This document shows, one piece after another, positions 63,356 to 64,000 of a stretch of DNA of 64,000 bases. Under the pieces are notes generated by a model that worked only from the letters and a program-made list of their open reading frames with translations, searched no databases and was not told the DNA's origin. The translations under genes and the position numbers were made by a program. The stretch is from CAVRRZ01 sp963723745 (GTDB taxonomy: Bacteria > Actinomycetota > Actinomycetes > Mycobacteriales > Geodermatophilaceae). Where the stretch lies: assembly GCA_963723745.1 (NCBI GenBank), contig CAVRRZ010000004.1:558001-622000 (forward strand), given 5' to 3'. Numbering within the stretch: the stretch's first letter is position 1; the number at the start of each line of letters is the position of its first letter.

Positions 63356-64000
63356 CAGCGCACCGGAAACGTGGTGCGCGCGGTGGTTGCGGTGAACTCG
63401 TCGAGCCGGACGGTGACCGCGAGGGTCCACGTGCCGGCTCCGGGGACGGTCATGCCGTCGCCCACGTAGTGGCCGGGCCCGGCCGGTTCGAGCTCGACGT
63501 CCAGCGGGCCGATCTGCTGCTGCTCCTCGGTGAGCGTCACCCGGATCTCGGCGGGCTGGGTGAGCCGGCCGGACTGGTCGAACAGGTAGACGTGCAGCGT
63601 GTTCGGGCCGGGGCGGGCCGGGTCGACCGAGATCTGCGTGGTGCCCTGGGCACCCGAGGCGCCCTGCAGCGGCAGCGTCACGTCGACCGGCTGGGCCAGC
63701 GCCGAGCGGGCCGGCGGGGTGCCGGCCAGCACCGCCGAGAGCACCAGGACGACGGCGACGACGGCCGCCTCGAATCCCACCGACCGGCGGAACGGGCCGA
63801 CGTCCTCGATCGCGGCCTTCGCCTGTGCGGCGGCCCGGGCCTCGGCGGCGGCGTCGGTGCCGCCCTGGCCCGTACCCGCCGCGGCGAAGGCGTGCGCGGT
63901 CACCCGGCGCGGGCTCCCCCGGCGGGGCGCGCCGAGATGCTGCTGGACCCAGACCCGGGAGATGCCGGCCGCCCCGAGCACCAGCAGGACCAGCAGGACC
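63355..64000 (-). CDS. CopC/CopD-like copper protein, C-terminal part
   Basis: The gene enters the window from the right edge. The visible ~214 residues contain a membrane helix at the edge (VLLVLGAAGISRVWVQQHLG), a cytoplasmic or linker stretch, a second helix (VVAVVLVLSAVLAGTPPAR) and then a C-terminal extracellular beta domain with no CopC-type His start in view. The pattern matches actinobacterial CopD fusions with a trailing YtkA-like domain (TTQISVDPARPGPNTLHVYL). It is the upstream gene of the ycnI-sco1 operon. Confidence 0.8.
   Translation of the reverse strand, partial: VLLVLLVLGAAGISRVWVQQHLGAPRRGSPRRVTAHAFAAAGTGQGGTDAAAEARAAAQAKAAIEDVGPFRRSVGFEAAVVAVVLVLSAVLAGTPPARSALAQPVDVTLPLQGASGAQGTTQISVDPARPGPNTLHVYLFDQSGRLTQPAEIRVTLTEEQQQIGPLDVELEPAGPGHYVGDGMTVPGAGTWTLAVTVRLDEFTATTARTTFPVR

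Overview
The window is very GC-rich DNA with dense, often overlapping genes, frequent GTG starts, LuxR/GAF and PAS regulators, SCO1/YcnI/CopD copper genes and CbpM-type chaperone modulators. This fits an actinobacterium; the gene style resembles Geodermatophilaceae (Blastococcus, Geodermatophilus, Modestobacter), but the genus is an inference from gene content only.

Region 1 (about 1-33 kb) is a stress and dormancy-like block. It holds a DJ-1/PfpI protein (partial), two zinc alcohol/formaldehyde dehydrogenases, a ClpC-type unfoldase, a PAS-GGDEF-EAL protein, a frameshifted glycosyltransferase, an SRPBCC protein, a DUF2267-like protein and a ten-gene minus-strand chaperone/redox operon: hsp20, a general stress protein, dnaK, grpE, dnaJ/cbpA, cbpM, clpB, thioredoxin, a UBP zinc-finger protein and a cNMP-binding/thioredoxin-reductase fusion. 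Seven transcription units carry the same 18-bp palindrome (consensus ATCGGYMGNYCTGCCGAT) 63 to 117 bp before the first start codon. I read this as the operator of one regulon. Next to it are a PAS-histidine kinase, a response regulator with a degenerate HD-GYP domain, a second GGDEF-EAL protein and two LuxR-type regulators.

Region 2 (about 12-14 kb and 31-35 kb) holds regulator clusters. A divergent TetR/LysR pair occurs twice, the four proteins being paralogous in pairs, with a related 20-bp operator-like palindrome before each tetR. A third LysR of the same subfamily and an AraC regulator lie nearby.

Region 3 (about 35.7-58.7 kb) is accessory. A class II aldolase/FAD-monooxygenase operon is followed by an intact ISL3-family insertion sequence with a perfect 8-bp target duplication. 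A 41-bp copy of the 3' half of tRNA-Ala(GGC) at 39.9 kb and the complete tRNA gene at 58.7 kb bracket about 18.7 kb, as expected for an island integrated at the tRNA 3' end. Inside are an FdhF/YdeP-like molybdopterin oxidoreductase, pyruvate carboxylase, an amidohydrolase/hydrolase/RidA operon, a ribose-type ABC importer with its GntR regulator, a fumarylacetoacetase-family enzyme, a flavin monooxygenase, a 49-codon cysteine-rich ORF and a DapA-like lyase. Together they look like uptake and breakdown of an unidentified organic, perhaps aromatic or heterocyclic, compound. No integrase is visible.

Region 4 (58.7-64 kb) returns to core-like genes: tRNA-Ala, a VOC protein, an AraC-type regulator, an M23 peptidase with a structured, riboswitch-like 5' leader, and a copper operon (CopC/D-like, YcnI, SCO1 and a membrane protein).
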